In this document: positions 33,338 through 44,281 of the stretch, piece after piece
Layout: every line of letters starts with the position of its first letter
How positions within the stretch are numbered: position 1 is the stretch's first letter
Made by a program: the position numbers and the translations under genes
NCBI GenBank assembly: GCA_000708835.1
Contig: DF236991.1
Coordinates: 233,585 to 297,584, forward strand
Direction: 5' to 3'
Length of the DNA: 64,000 nucleotides
From: Klebsormidium nitens
Lineage: Eukaryota; Streptophyta; Klebsormidiophyceae; Klebsormidiales; Klebsormidiaceae
The notes under the pieces: model-generated
Database searches by the model: none
Told to the model about the DNA's origin: nothing
Seen by the model: only the letters and a program-made list of their open reading frames with translations

Positions 33338-36300
33338 TTATAGCAGCCGCGTCTCAACTTGCGCTTCTGCTAAGTGCTCTTTTACCGCCCGGATGGGGAC
33401 CTCTTCCCGGTGGAAAATCCCGGCCGCCAGCGCAGCCGCAGCGCGCGTCTTGTGGAAGACCTCAGAGAAGTGTTCCGGGCAGCCCGCTCCGCTGCTGGCA
33501 ATGACCGGAATTGACACCGCATCGGAGACAAGCTTCACCTGCACAGCGAACAGCGAAAAGGTGTCAAGAAAAACGCTGACACGAAGCCCGGAATGTCGTA
33601 ATAGTTCCGCGTCGGAGACGAGCTTCACTTCTACAAGGGGCAAATGCAGAGTGTCAAAGAGGACGTGAATCGTTCTAACAGACAGTATACGAAGGGACAC
33701 TATATGTTATGTGTTCTCCTCCCTCGTTTGGCTGTCTATCACCCGGCCGCAGGCCTCTGAAGTGCACGTTTTGAGTGCGTGGCTTCTGGGCGATTTTAAC
33801 CACACAGCAGAAAATATGCTGCACTTGCTGCGAATTTCTCACAGGCCATCAGGAGAATGACCAAACAGGAGGTGAATGTTAGATGGGGCGATCAGATTGA
33901 CTGGATCACACCGCATTTGATCTTGAAATGCAGAGCCCTTTGAAATGCAGAGCCCTTCCAGATTACCACACGCAAGGACGGTTCCTCGCAGATCTGAGTT
34001 TCTTGCTTTAGCAGCAAAGAAGCCTGATCAGACCGCACAAAGGATTGCGCGAACAATATAAAATGGCAAGAGCTAAAAGCCAACTCTTCAGGCTAGCGTT
34101 GAAGCGAAGTCCTTCTTTCTCTTCAACGGGCAGGGTAAGAGGCTGACTAAAGTAGGCAAAAAACAGAAGAAAGTCGAGGTAAAGGCGGCGAGAAGGACGA
34201 AGTAAACATCCAGAAAAGATAAAAAGCAAAACAGAGCAAAAGCGCGCTCACGAGGTCGGTGTCAAAGCCGGCGCCTTGCCCATCTTCGTCGATGCAGTTG
34301 AGAAGGATCTCCCCAGCCCCCAGCGCCTCCACCGCCTGCGCAAGCTCGTACGCGCCGATCGGCCGCCCCTCGCGACCGCCCTTAACCTGCGGGGGTTAAG
34401 CAAGCGGAATTCAGGAAGAGCACGCGCTCCATTCTGTCGTTTCAAATATGCAATGTACCGAGTCCATTCCCAAATTTCGCCGTAAACTGCGCGCTTGAGA
34501 TAGTGAGCGTCAACGGCAGCCGCTGTACGTCCCTGCTTGTCACTCAAGGCAACGTTGATGTGCCCGGTTACCAGTTTCCGCCCTTGAGCGGGGTTAAGCA
34601 AGCGAAATCAGAGGACAGGCGCCCCGTTTTGTTAGTCTCAGCCCCACTTGCAGCTTTCTGGTCGCCTTCTACAAGAAACCTAATTCGGTGGACTACTTTC
34701 ACAGAATCTGTTTTTCTTCCTCTCAAGTCAAAGTTTCGAGATGACCGTGAACCTCTGAGATACTTACTGAGCATTGCTTCCACGCATTCTTTTCTTCGTT
34801 CGGCCCCAGCTTCCGCACCTTTGTCGTTTTGTACTTGAATCTTGTACTAGAGATCTGCTCCTGCTACTCTTTAAACCTTCTCACTTTCTTTTTCCGAAGT
34901 CAAACTTGCAAAATGATTATGGGACCAAGTACATACCATAGAATGGAATTACACTTACCGTGCATTGATACCACGCATACTCCTCGCCGTTCGGCCCCAG
35001 CTTCCGCAGCTTCGTCGTTTTGTACGGCACTTCGTTCGGGTCTCGCACGTAAACCCGTCGCGGGTCGATGCTCACAACCACCGCTTGTGCGCCGTAAACG
35101 TACGAGATCTGCTCGATCGCCGTTTTGCCCGTCTTCTTCCCTGCAGAGCAAAAGCTGGAAAGTGTTTATACGAGTCTGCTTTCTTTTGGCTTCACTATTA
35201 TTCAAATCGCCACTGGACCAATGTTGCAATCACAGGCCCGCACCACGCACACGTCGCAATCTGCTCGAGCGCATTTTGTCCGTTGCCTTGCCTGCATAGA
35301 ACAAAAATGGGACCTTCCGCTCTTGTCCTGCGTTTGTATGAGAAATGTAACTCCTGGCCGGAGCGGTGAAAAGCTTTCAAGACACCAGCTTTTAACGTGA
35401 AACTTTTACATCTGCTCGGTTAGAGTCCTGCCCACTGCCGTTATCCAAACAAAAGAGTGGCCCAGATGTAATTGTGCGATCCAGAAATGTTGCGCGGTGC
35501 GCAACAAGTCACCTCTTCTCCTGGTTCCGGGACCCCAAGACAAAGGAACTATGCTTTCGCCTTGTTTACAATCCAACGGCCGCGCACAATCGCCCCCATT
35601 TAGGACACACACGGAACGTGGTCAAGAAGCCCTAGAACATCCAAGTCAGCGGAATCTACAACTCAAGATTCCAGCCAGTCATTTCTCACCCGTTTTTAGA
35701 TACTCTTCCGCAGCAGTGACCGCATCGCTTCCGATGGAGATCTTGTCGGCGCCCGATCGGAAGTACTCCGCAGCGACTTCGAGGCTGGAGTAGTGCTTCC
35801 CGTTGGAGTCGGTGAAGTCGCGGATGCCCCCGCCGACCGTCAGTGGCACAAACACGTTCTCGGACGTCCGCTGCAGGACCTGAGTATAACGAGAAAATGG
35901 CGGTCCGAATTATTGATAAAAAGAACATCAAATTATTTGGCTCTGTAGTGCTTCTCGTCGGAGTCGGTGAAGTCGCGGATGCCCCCGGCGACTGTCAGTG
36001 GCACAAATACGTTCTCGGACGTCCGGGGCCGAACCTGTGGAACGCGCAAAAAAGCATAGGCCGTTTTTGTCTCAATGTCAAACAGAACATTGAATCAGAA
36101 GATAGCTGGTTCTAATGTTGGTGATTTTGAGAAAACCCCCGCCAAGCATCTGCAGCACAAACACGTTTTCGGAAGTCCGCTCAAGGACATGCGGAGAGCG
36201 AAGCAAAATAAACCAATCAGAGAATCGATTGGGATATCGGCGTAAAAGAATATACGCCGATATCCCAATAACCTGTAACCTCGTAATCGAAAGAGATCGA

Positions 36301-39300
36301 CCGGACTGCCTCTCAGTACCTTGAGTGTGGCCATATTCGCCAGCGAAAAATTCCGGGAATTTCGACGTTGAGTAAGGAGCCGCGTCTGAAGCCTATGGAA
36401 GGCGCCTTTCGAACCCAAAAGCTTTGGAGACTGGCAAGTACATAAGCTCCTCTTCACAGGACAAAATCTGTACGGTCTTTACCTCGAGCATGGGCATGTC
36501 CGCCAGCGGAAAGTCCCGGAATCCGGTGATGTTGAGGAACGTGACCTCGTCTGCGCCTTCCTTAAAATAGCGCCCCGCCAGCTCCACCGGCTTGCCCAAG
36601 TTACGCACCTGGGTTATGAGCAAACCACCGGTCGATCAATTGCCGATACAGAGCAGTGAATACTACGAAACGGAGACACGAATCCTGTGACCTGGTGAAC
36701 GTCAGCTGGTAGCAATAACGCTAATTCCTGATCGTGACACAGACCTTTACAAAATGTAAACCCATTTTCGGGGCTATAATCTAGTGACGAGAGAGAAACG
36801 ACCCTGCATGCACGTGGCGAGGCATGCACGGTGGAAGCTGCGAAGAGCTAGTAAGAGAGGGTGATTGCCCGCCTTCATACGTTTCCACTCAATGATGATT
36901 CACATCCGCTTCTTCAACATCTTCCTTTGCTTCGGCATTGTTTCTTTTGATCTCTTTGCTTTGAAAAAAGGGCTGCGTCAACGGGGACCTGAAGCAAGGA
37001 TCGACCCTGATAAAGCTCGTCCCGTTGCGCGTTAGCTGAACTGTGAACGTGCCAGTATGCGACGCCAGCCCGCCCTCGAAAGCACGAGCGCCGATCTGAC
37101 AACTACGACGATTTGACGAGATGACGACAGCGAGTACATCCGGATCGTTTTTGTAGAGAGAAGATGTTGGCAGGCCTTGATTCTAACCGTGTTTAGGAAA
37201 CTGAAAAGACGCATTCTCAACAGTGGCAGCTCACCTCTCGCGAGTCGGTCTTTTCCCGGACGTCGTACGAGTCGCCCTTCGTCACGACCAAGTCCCCGTT
37301 GTCGTTCGCTCGGACGTCCAAGCACGCAATTACGCGCTTGGCCAACGCGTGCGCCGGCTTCCGTAGCGCCGTTTTCGCAGCTTCCGCTTGCCGCTCAACG
37401 TCCTGCAACGCTTTGTAAAACACTCTTGAAAAGAAGGCCGACGCAGCTGTCAAAAACCCACCAAATAGCTGCATCTAGCATCTGAGCTTGAATCCGCTCG
37501 AAGTTGCAACAACCGTCCGCCGGTGACGATGGGTACCTTACAAATGGCCATCTCAGGAAATCTGTCTGTGAACCTTTCCAAAATCGGCACATGAGCTTAC
37601 GCCTTCGATTGGTAGTCACACGGCCTGAGTTCACGTATCCGAGGAACTCATGATCTTTGCCGCGAATAAGTCTACCGAAACAATTAGCTCTACACGAAAG
37701 GTCAACGGGGTACTTCAGCAACCCACAATCGAAGTCGCCTATACTATACACACACATATTCCGTCACTCCTGGAATCACATGTCGAGTACAACGATTCTT
37801 GAGTGATGTAATTGACACTAACTATGATGAATACAATTGACGAAAATCAATGCGTACTGAAAAAGGCCCGCCATGATAAGACATGAAAAGTAGAAAAGGG
37901 TTCGTGCGGAACAGACGCGGAAATAATCACTTTGAACGTCAACTCTACGGCGCATAAATTCGCTTGCCCCAAATGCAAATGTGTTTCGCCCAAATTTTGT
38001 TTGACCGGCCTGATATTGGTGATTAGACGAAAGTGATGCACTTACCTCTGCTGCTGCTGAGCGGTTGGGTCCAAGGTACCGTCGCAGAATGTCAAGCCCC
38101 ACTGCACCACTCTTCTCCGGGTGAAACTGGACCGCTTCGACCTGCGGACAGGATTTCGGGTCTGCTTGACCATGAGTCTTAACCAGAATTCCTCAGACCT
38201 TGAGAAAAGCTTGTGATTTGGGCATAATTGTTCCCGATCCGACATGGACCGTTTCCACTTGCGCAAAGGCGTCCGGGTTAGCTTGCCTCAACAAGAATCT
38301 CTTGAGCTTCACAGAAGTCTTGAACCAGAAAATCGGGACTGCTCCGACCTGCATTGAGGGTTCCGGGTTAGCTCGACCACTGATCTTAAGCAGTGATACT
38401 TGAAAAATAAAGCCTTCTTAGGGAGGACTTGATCACTCCCGCCAGAGAAATTCCGGATTGGCTTGGCCGCAATTTAACCCCACAGGCAACAAGAAACGCG
38501 GTAATTGAAGGGCCAATAGACAGCCAGCCTCGGATGCTACATCTTGGTTTGCAAGAGGTGCAGTATGCTCGCTAAAACAAAGACGTCCTTCCTGTAAATG
38601 CATCTGGTGTGCATTTACATGCGGGAGGGAAGGGACTGATGTGGTCAACGCTCGTCGCTTTGAATAGACCTCCGCTTTTCTGTCTCTCACAACTCTTTCT
38701 CACAGCAAACACGCTCTCGATCCAACATTGTAATTACTGAAGGCTGGGCCTGGATACCTCAAACGACTGTGCTGCTTTGCTTGTTTCCGTGAAACACGGA
38801 TTATCGGAACGCACCTCGCCTTTCTTGACAGCGCTTACGAACTCCCCCCCATACTCGCTGGTCGCCAACACCCAGTCCCTGTTTTCTGGCGTTTCGACGG
38901 CCCGGTAACTGTGCACAAAGTAGGCGTGGCGCCCATTCACACCGGCAAGGATTGCAGACTCCTGCTTCTGGCTCAGGCCTGAGAAAAGACGGAAGGTCTA
39001 GAATTTTAGATTTTAGAATTATATCAAGGTCTTGAGGCTGTCTGATTTGCTGATGCCTGACGGACGTTCATGGTGTGCACTTCTTGAAGCAGTTTGCCAC
39101 GCAAGAGAGCATCGAGTTCCTTGTGGATCGGCTAGAAGTTGCCAGACGACCTGAAATTCGAAGGCCTCTGCGCAGGTAAGCAGGCCATGGAACCTTTCGA
39201 CTCTTAGCAGAATAGAGGGAGTCCGCACGTCAGCAGTTCCACCTTTCAGAGACGTTCATCAAAAAGGCTAGTCAAAGCAGCAAAAGACAGGATGGTAAAC

Positions 39301-40515
39301 AACAGAGAAGAGAAAAGAAGGTGCGAATTGTCGACGCACCGTTCCACCCAATGTGCGGTACCGGCAACCCCAGAGCCGTGTCGAACTTGGCCACCGTTCC
39401 AGGGATGATTCCCAGCCCTTCCACTCCATCGTTTTCTTCGCTCCCATCAAACAGAAGCTGTAGGCCTAGGCAGATCCCAAGGAAGGATCGGCCGGATTGT
39501 ACGTACTCCTTCACAGGGGCAATCAGATCTTTTCTCCGGAGGACCTCCATTGCGGAGGCGTACGCGCCGACGCCGGGGAAGATGAGCTTGCGCGCGTCGA
39601 GAATGTCGCCTGTAGAAGAGAAAAAGGATTCATGTTTCAGAGAGGTGAAAAGACTCTCTAATTATCTCCCTTACAATCGCAGTCAAAGGCGCAGTGAGGT
39701 GAATTCTTCGGGAGGACCTCCCGGAGGCATAGGCACCGACGCCAGGGAAAATGAGCTTGCGCTCGGCGAGGATGTCGCCTGCGTAAGGGGGGAGCAAGAA
39801 TACTGTCTACAGAAGGTAAGGCACCTCTTTGTTATTCCTCCCTGACATTCTCGTTCAAGGGCAATTGGATCATATCAAGGAGGTTCGTGCGGAGGCATAT
39901 CTGCAGACATCGGTGACAACTAAGCTTCTGCGCAGTGCAGACATTGACAGCCAAGGGTGATTGGCTGGTTCCAGTAGCTTGAGACTAAAAGCCAAGTCAG
40001 TATCTTCATTCTGAAAGATGCAGGGCCTGATCGCAGCAGGCAACTAAACATTGTTTCTACAAGGTCCCCAGGTCGTACGGGATCCTGACTAACAAGAACA
40101 GTTGAAAAGGTTTGAGGTCTGCACCATATAAGTTGCAGCCCCAACAAGAAGCAGGAAAAAACAAACCACACGAGGACTCACTTGGCTTCTCGACATCCCG
40201 GACCTTGTACCCCAGCAGTTTGATTGCATTCCGGACACTCCGCACGTTCCCCGCGCCATAGTCCAGCAGAGTGACCTCGTCCAAACCGTCCAAACTCGCC
40301 TCGCAAGCCACAGCTTGTCTGCTTATCCCCCGGGCTCGTAAGCTCTTGTCTGCTCTGAAGCTATCGGCGGCTCTGCTCAAGGACCTCCGGAGCCCTTGGC
40401 TGTGATAGCAGGACGAAGAGAGATGGGCCGCGCCTAGTTCCTGGCTGCTTGAGCTACATGACGGTGACTGGCTGGAAAATGACGGCTGACCGATGCGCTG
40501 AAGAGTGGTAGCCAT
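33338..40515 (-). CDS. HISN4: Imidazole glycerol phosphate synthase HisH-HisF, plastid (HISN4), ten exons, 621 residues
   Basis: Exons: 40515-40182, 39609-39340, 38978-38815, 38141-38046, 37402-37235, 36608-36483, 35879-35690, 35140-34959, 34386-34252, 33538-33338; all GT-AG and in phase. The enzyme makes imidazole glycerol phosphate and AICAR from PRFAR and glutamine in histidine synthesis. The first ~75 residues are Ser/Arg-rich, as in plastid transit peptides. The glutaminase half starts [13 protein letters not shown]; nucleophile Cys158 lies in GICLGLQLL, and His263 and Glu265 in FHPEKSG. The cyclase half starts [11 protein letters not shown] (Asp317), with Asp475 in [10 protein letters not shown], matching the acid-base pair of HisF, and ends [17 protein letters not shown]. 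All key residues seem present, so this is a working essential gene. It still carries exon-edge copies in at least six introns. Confidence 0.96.
33539..33640 (-). repeat. Copy of the HISN4 exon 10 acceptor junction
   Basis: The exon start GTGAAGCTTGTCTCCGATGCG (read in parts: VKLVSDA) at 33538 recurs as a near copy starting about 33628, 90 bases upstream. The AG is lost in the copy. Confidence 0.75.
34763..34835 (-). repeat. Copy of the HISN4 exon 8 donor junction
   Basis: About 70 bases matching the end of exon 8 (true donor at 34959) lie 189 bases downstream on the minus strand, with an equivalent donor (AGTAAGT) near 34770. The plus-strand mark TTCGGCCCCAGCTTCCGCA is shared. Confidence 0.85.
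35270..35300 (-). repeat. Copy of the HISN4 exon 8 acceptor junction
   Basis: TATGCAG/GCAAGGCAACGG followed by ACAAAATGCGCTCGAGCAGAT resembles the true exon 8 start at 35140, 151 bases away. Both ends of exon 8 have therefore been copied. Confidence 0.75.
35945..36190 (-). repeat. Two copies of the HISN4 exon 7 acceptor junction
   Basis: The true start is 35879 ([20 protein letters not shown]). A first copy starts near 36034 and keeps about 90 bases with few changes. A second starts near 36188 and is more decayed. Intervals are 155 and 154 bases. Confidence 0.88.
36228..36269. repeat. Perfect 17-bp inverted repeat in HISN4 intron 6
   Basis: ATTGGGATATCGGCGTA (36228-36244) is followed by an 8-base A-rich loop and the exact reverse complement (36253-36269). 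It would form a stable hairpin in the transcript or extruded DNA. Confidence 0.9.
36318..36362 (-). repeat. Copy of the HISN4 exon 6 donor junction
   Basis: The exon 6 end ([13 protein letters not shown] / GTAAAG at 36483) is copied 163 bases downstream, with an exon-like part at 36362-36320 and a GTACTG donor. Confidence 0.8.
38250..38475 (-). repeat. Weak copies upstream of HISN4 exon 4
   Basis: The plus-strand pattern (ACCGCTTCGACCTGCGGACA, GGTCTGCTTGACC, then TTAACCAGAATTC) seen at 38131-38190 recurs in degraded form near 38260-38310, 38340-38390 and 38445-38475. The unit is shorter (about 85-120 bases) than elsewhere. Confidence 0.55.
39690..39930 (-). repeat. Copies of the HISN4 exon 2 acceptor junction
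   Basis: The exon 2 start (true at 39609, [18 protein letters not shown]) recurs with start near 39778, keeping CAG and about 85 bases with few changes. A fainter trace follows near 39870-39915. The first interval is 169 bases. Confidence 0.85.
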
Positions 40516-42170
40516 TGAGAGAAAGCGCCGCTAAGGGCGCACTGGTAGAAATGTGGTTACATGCCCTCTGTCAGGATTGGTATGTAAACCATTTGACTCT
40601 GTGAACTGGAAGTCAGTGAATGAGTTTCAGTTAGATCAGCGTCGTGCGCAATGCTGTCTGTGTGCATTCCAGGGAACCTTGCGCTGGCGGTTTAGTTGTT
40701 GCTTATGTTAGTTGCCAGATTGACAGCCAAACCCAAGGCAAATTGGCCTCCTTAAATCTGAGACAGCTGCAATCTCATCACAAAGTAACAAGTGCTCGAG
40801 CAATGTTCTCCCTTTCCATCACCGTGTGGCTGCTCGGAGGCCGGGCGCCCTGCGGCTGCTCTACACTGCCACTGAGAAGGTATTGCAAGAGATTCTCCTG
40901 TGTCTTTTGAGACCTCAGATCTTTTCTGCCACCACTATGAGGCGCACCCAGCTGGTTGAAGCTGGTTGTTTTTGATCAGCAGGGAGGCTTCTTCTCAATT
41001 CGCTTTTCTTGAAGTTGAACTTGAAAAACTTTCAGGGATTTGAAAAAGACTCGATCTGCTGTGCAGACGCCAAGGGGAAGATGCATCCTATTTAATCTTT
41101 TAGTACAGGCCGTCCTTCTGTAGTTACACACAGTTTCGTATCGACGTAGAACGGACCTTGGACGTTATGTGCGAGTTCGACGAAGTATCCGATAAAGCTA
41201 TTCCATACGCGTGGTAATGGTTCCTGGTTACCAGCTGGTCACGCCACCACACGGTCCACACGAGTCGCGGGAGGAAGAAGAGAAAGGAAACAGGACATGG
41301 CAAAGTCATTGTGAGCAGAATTTTAGGCCACTAGTTATTTTTGAATCGAGTAGAAGCTTCTTTGGCATCGGCAGCTAGTGTTTTGTACAGCTTTACATCT
41401 TGTTTCTCAAAGAAGGCGGGCGTTCGTTGGTACCGTGCCGCCCCAGTGTATCTGCAAAGGATAGGTGCTGGGCTTTCCTGACATTCCGTTTTAGCTCCTG
41501 GTGAGTGCAGTCACCGCTCAGAATCGCAGTCTCTTTAAAAGGCTAGGCTTTGTCTATCTGAAAATATGATGCTTACTTTGAACCTGCCAGGAAAGCCGCT
41601 TGTAGAACTTTTGCAGAGAATCTGGTCGACATTTTCCAGCTTGTTGCACTTATTGAGGATCGAGGTTTTTATTTTATCCACCTAAACTGCTTCTTGGTTC
41701 CAAGATCGGAACATCTGGGCACTCTGACTGAAAATCCAGACTCAAAATGAAACCCGGCCTTGCATCACTCCAACCCCCAAGCTACTCTCCCTTTTTTGGA
41801 TAGGAGCACCTGTCGCAGGCTTTTCACCGTTTCTTTGCAGCGTGCTTTGAAGTTTTTACAATTCTGGACAAAGATACGTGCGATTATTGGGTTGACCATA
41901 CAAAGAAAGGGGCGACCTTAAGGGTCTACTGAAAAGCGTTTATATTACTGCTTGATGCAAATCTTTCTGTTATTTTTCAAAGCTTATGTCACAACACATG
42001 CGAACAGCTTGATGCGGACTATAGGACCCTCAAATCTCAGGGGGGCTTCTGCGATGCAAAGTTCCTAGTGAAGTTTGTGCCTAGCTTGATTCCTTGGATA
42101 TGTTGGAACAGCAGCTTCACCTCTGAGAACCATCTGCTTTTCTTCTCCAGGTTACCATCTGCCATAAGCT
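40516..42170. other. Divergent intergenic region between HISN4 and the plus-strand gene
   Basis: The 1.65 kb lies between two start codons that point away from each other. It must hold both promoters. A pyrimidine-rich CTTCTCCAG at 42142-42150, 20 bases before the plus-strand start, suggests an intron in the 5' untranslated region. I see no coding exon. Confidence 0.5.
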
Positions 42171-44281
42171 ATGGGCAAAAAGCGAAGCAAAAACAGAGGC
42201 GGCACAGGGCCAGCCTCGATGGACACGAGCGAGGGGGTCGATGCAAGCAACCGGACTGGAGGCGGTGCGGAAGCAGGTATACGAGTTTCATAACCATTTT
42301 GGGCGTTTCCGTACGAAGCAAGAATGCGTCGCTTCTCTTTCCAGATTAAAAGTAGCGTGTGTGCTGACATTCAGATACTCTTGCAGGTTGTGACAGAGCG
42401 GCAGGAACTAACACAGCTGGAAAATGAAGGGTCTTCTTTTCTGCATTTGTATTTGAGTGTGTTTGGACCTTTGCATCTTGCGTTGCACCGGAGGTTTTTG
42501 CACTAGGTTTGGAGCGGACTGAGTCGCTTCGTTCACGGCACTGCCAACCTCCGTCTGCGGCCAAAGGTTTTTGGAAAAGTTCAGGTGCCAAAAAACGTAT
42601 TCGTTACTGTTGGTCAGGGCACTCTACGGTGTGCTATTGTTCAAAGGAAATGCGCCCCTATTCCACATCAAGCCACTGGCGAATGCATACGAGCCGTTAG
42701 GCCTTTTGATACTAAACAAAAAGCTTATAAAACCGATACGATTTCTGAAGATTGAACACAAATGAGTGGGCACCTCTGAAGTATGCCACTGACATTTGTC
42801 GGAAAACTTGGTCGGCCCAGCTTTGAACCCGATGAAGTCCGTCAAGGCTTCGTTTTGGAGGCGAATCGCTTGGCTCGAGTACGTCGCAACCTTATTGGGT
42901 AGATGGCTCGAAACCCCTTCTCCGACTTGTCTAGTTACCAACGAACTTCCTCGCCCAAGGTTTCAGCACAAGGATTCTTGCCCATGCTCGAGCCCGAAAT
43001 TGTTGTATGCCTTGCTTTCACGTTCACGTCGTGTTGATTGAATGTCGAATCAAAGATCAAACTCTGAATCAACGAATCAATCTCTGAATCTCTGAATCAA
43101 TCAGAGATCATAGCTATCAATCAAAGACTTGAATCAAAGAAGTCAAAGAAAAGGCTTCCGCTTTCTTGATCGTGGCTCTGTCTTACTTTCTGGACGCAGC
43201 CACAAGAACAAGGAACGCCATGAATAGCGCCGTTTAGCACGACTGTTTTCAGTCAAAAGGGAACCAATCCGTAAAATTTTGGTTAATTGCAGCTATGGAC
43301 ACGACAGAAGCGGTGGCCACAACAGCGGGAGTGGTCGTAGCATCCACAACTAGAAAGGGGTTTGCGGTGGGCAGGTAAGAGCCCATGTCTGCTCTGATTT
43401 CGGAATCTGCGAGCTTTAGGCTTGGTCGAACGAAACCCAGGCTACCTTGTGACAAGGTTTCCTCGATGAAAGAGGCAAGGCGGACTACTCGATTCTGAAT
43501 TCCTGGACCGAATTTCGGTTGCTGTCTCAAATCGTTGGCTGGGGCAGTATGCATCCAAGCATTGCCACGGTTGCTGAGCGGCTGCTTGGTCAAGAGAAAA
43601 ATGCACCTCGATTCGGGCAAAACGAAGAGTTAGGCGATGCTGATCGTTTAGAAACGGTTCAGATTTTGGATTTGTGTAGCCTGTTTCAAGTGGTCAGCGA
43701 TCCTTTGTCACGTGGTCCGATTAGTTTAGTTCGAAGTTGCCCAGAGGCTCCGCCGGGAGCTTCTAGGAAGGCTTCTTGACGAGGTCCAATGCCCTCGAAA
43801 AGCGAGGCCAAAATCATTGCCCTTGCGCACAGTCGTTTGCGCTACTCATACAGCCACAAGTTTGGAGTTCTGTACTTTTCCTTGCAAAAGCGCCGTCACT
43901 GTTTAAGTCGAGCTGCGGGAGGGAACGGGAGTGGCAATTGCGCTGTTTAGTTCCGTTGCTCTCTTCAACCTTTGCCTCAGGTGTTGCATGAGGCATTTCA
44001 CCCTGTAACGCTCTGCGGCCGGACTCACAGGGGTGCTTTTAGAGACTCGGGGCCGTCGTGCAAAAGTGCAATGGCGAGACGGCGTTTCCGTTTCATGATT
44101 TTAAAGTCTGCGCTTTCCCACTCGCAGGAACAAGAACGAGGCGCAGATTCGGAAGAACAAGAAGAAGCGGAAAGTAAAGAAGCTAGAGCGAGCGCTGGTC
44201 GTGCAGGAGAAGGAGCAGAGCAAGGTTGAAAAGGAGATAGAAAAAAAGGAACGGAAACAAACGATGAAAAAGCTATATTGA
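42171..44281 (+). CDS. Lysine-rich basic protein (first and last exons recognised, middle unresolved)
   Basis: The likely first coding exon is 42171-42276: MGKKRSKNRGGTG..., then an acidic MDTSEGVD stretch, ending at CAG/GTATAC in phase 1. The likely last exon is 44128-44281 after CACTCGCAG: NEAQIRKNKKKRKVKKLE..., then a long charged helix rich in Lys and Glu, ending MKKLY and a stop. The two phases do not join directly, so at least one middle exon is missing from my model; a short piece near 42387-42425 is a candidate but not supported. The ends suggest a small nuclear or nucleolar protein, possibly in ribosome synthesis. That is only composition-based inference. The two exons could even belong to different genes. 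Confidence 0.45.
43043..43160. repeat. GAATCAA-type simple repeat
   Basis: GAATCAAAGATC, CTCTGAATCAA and related short words repeat about ten times in 118 bases within the putative intron of the plus-strand gene. Confidence 0.85.

Noticed and set aside
35930-36040. Exon-like copies as real mutually exclusive exons of HISN4
   Set aside because: The copies lack a proper donor or carry changes and stops, and the single-exon chain already gives a complete enzyme in phase.
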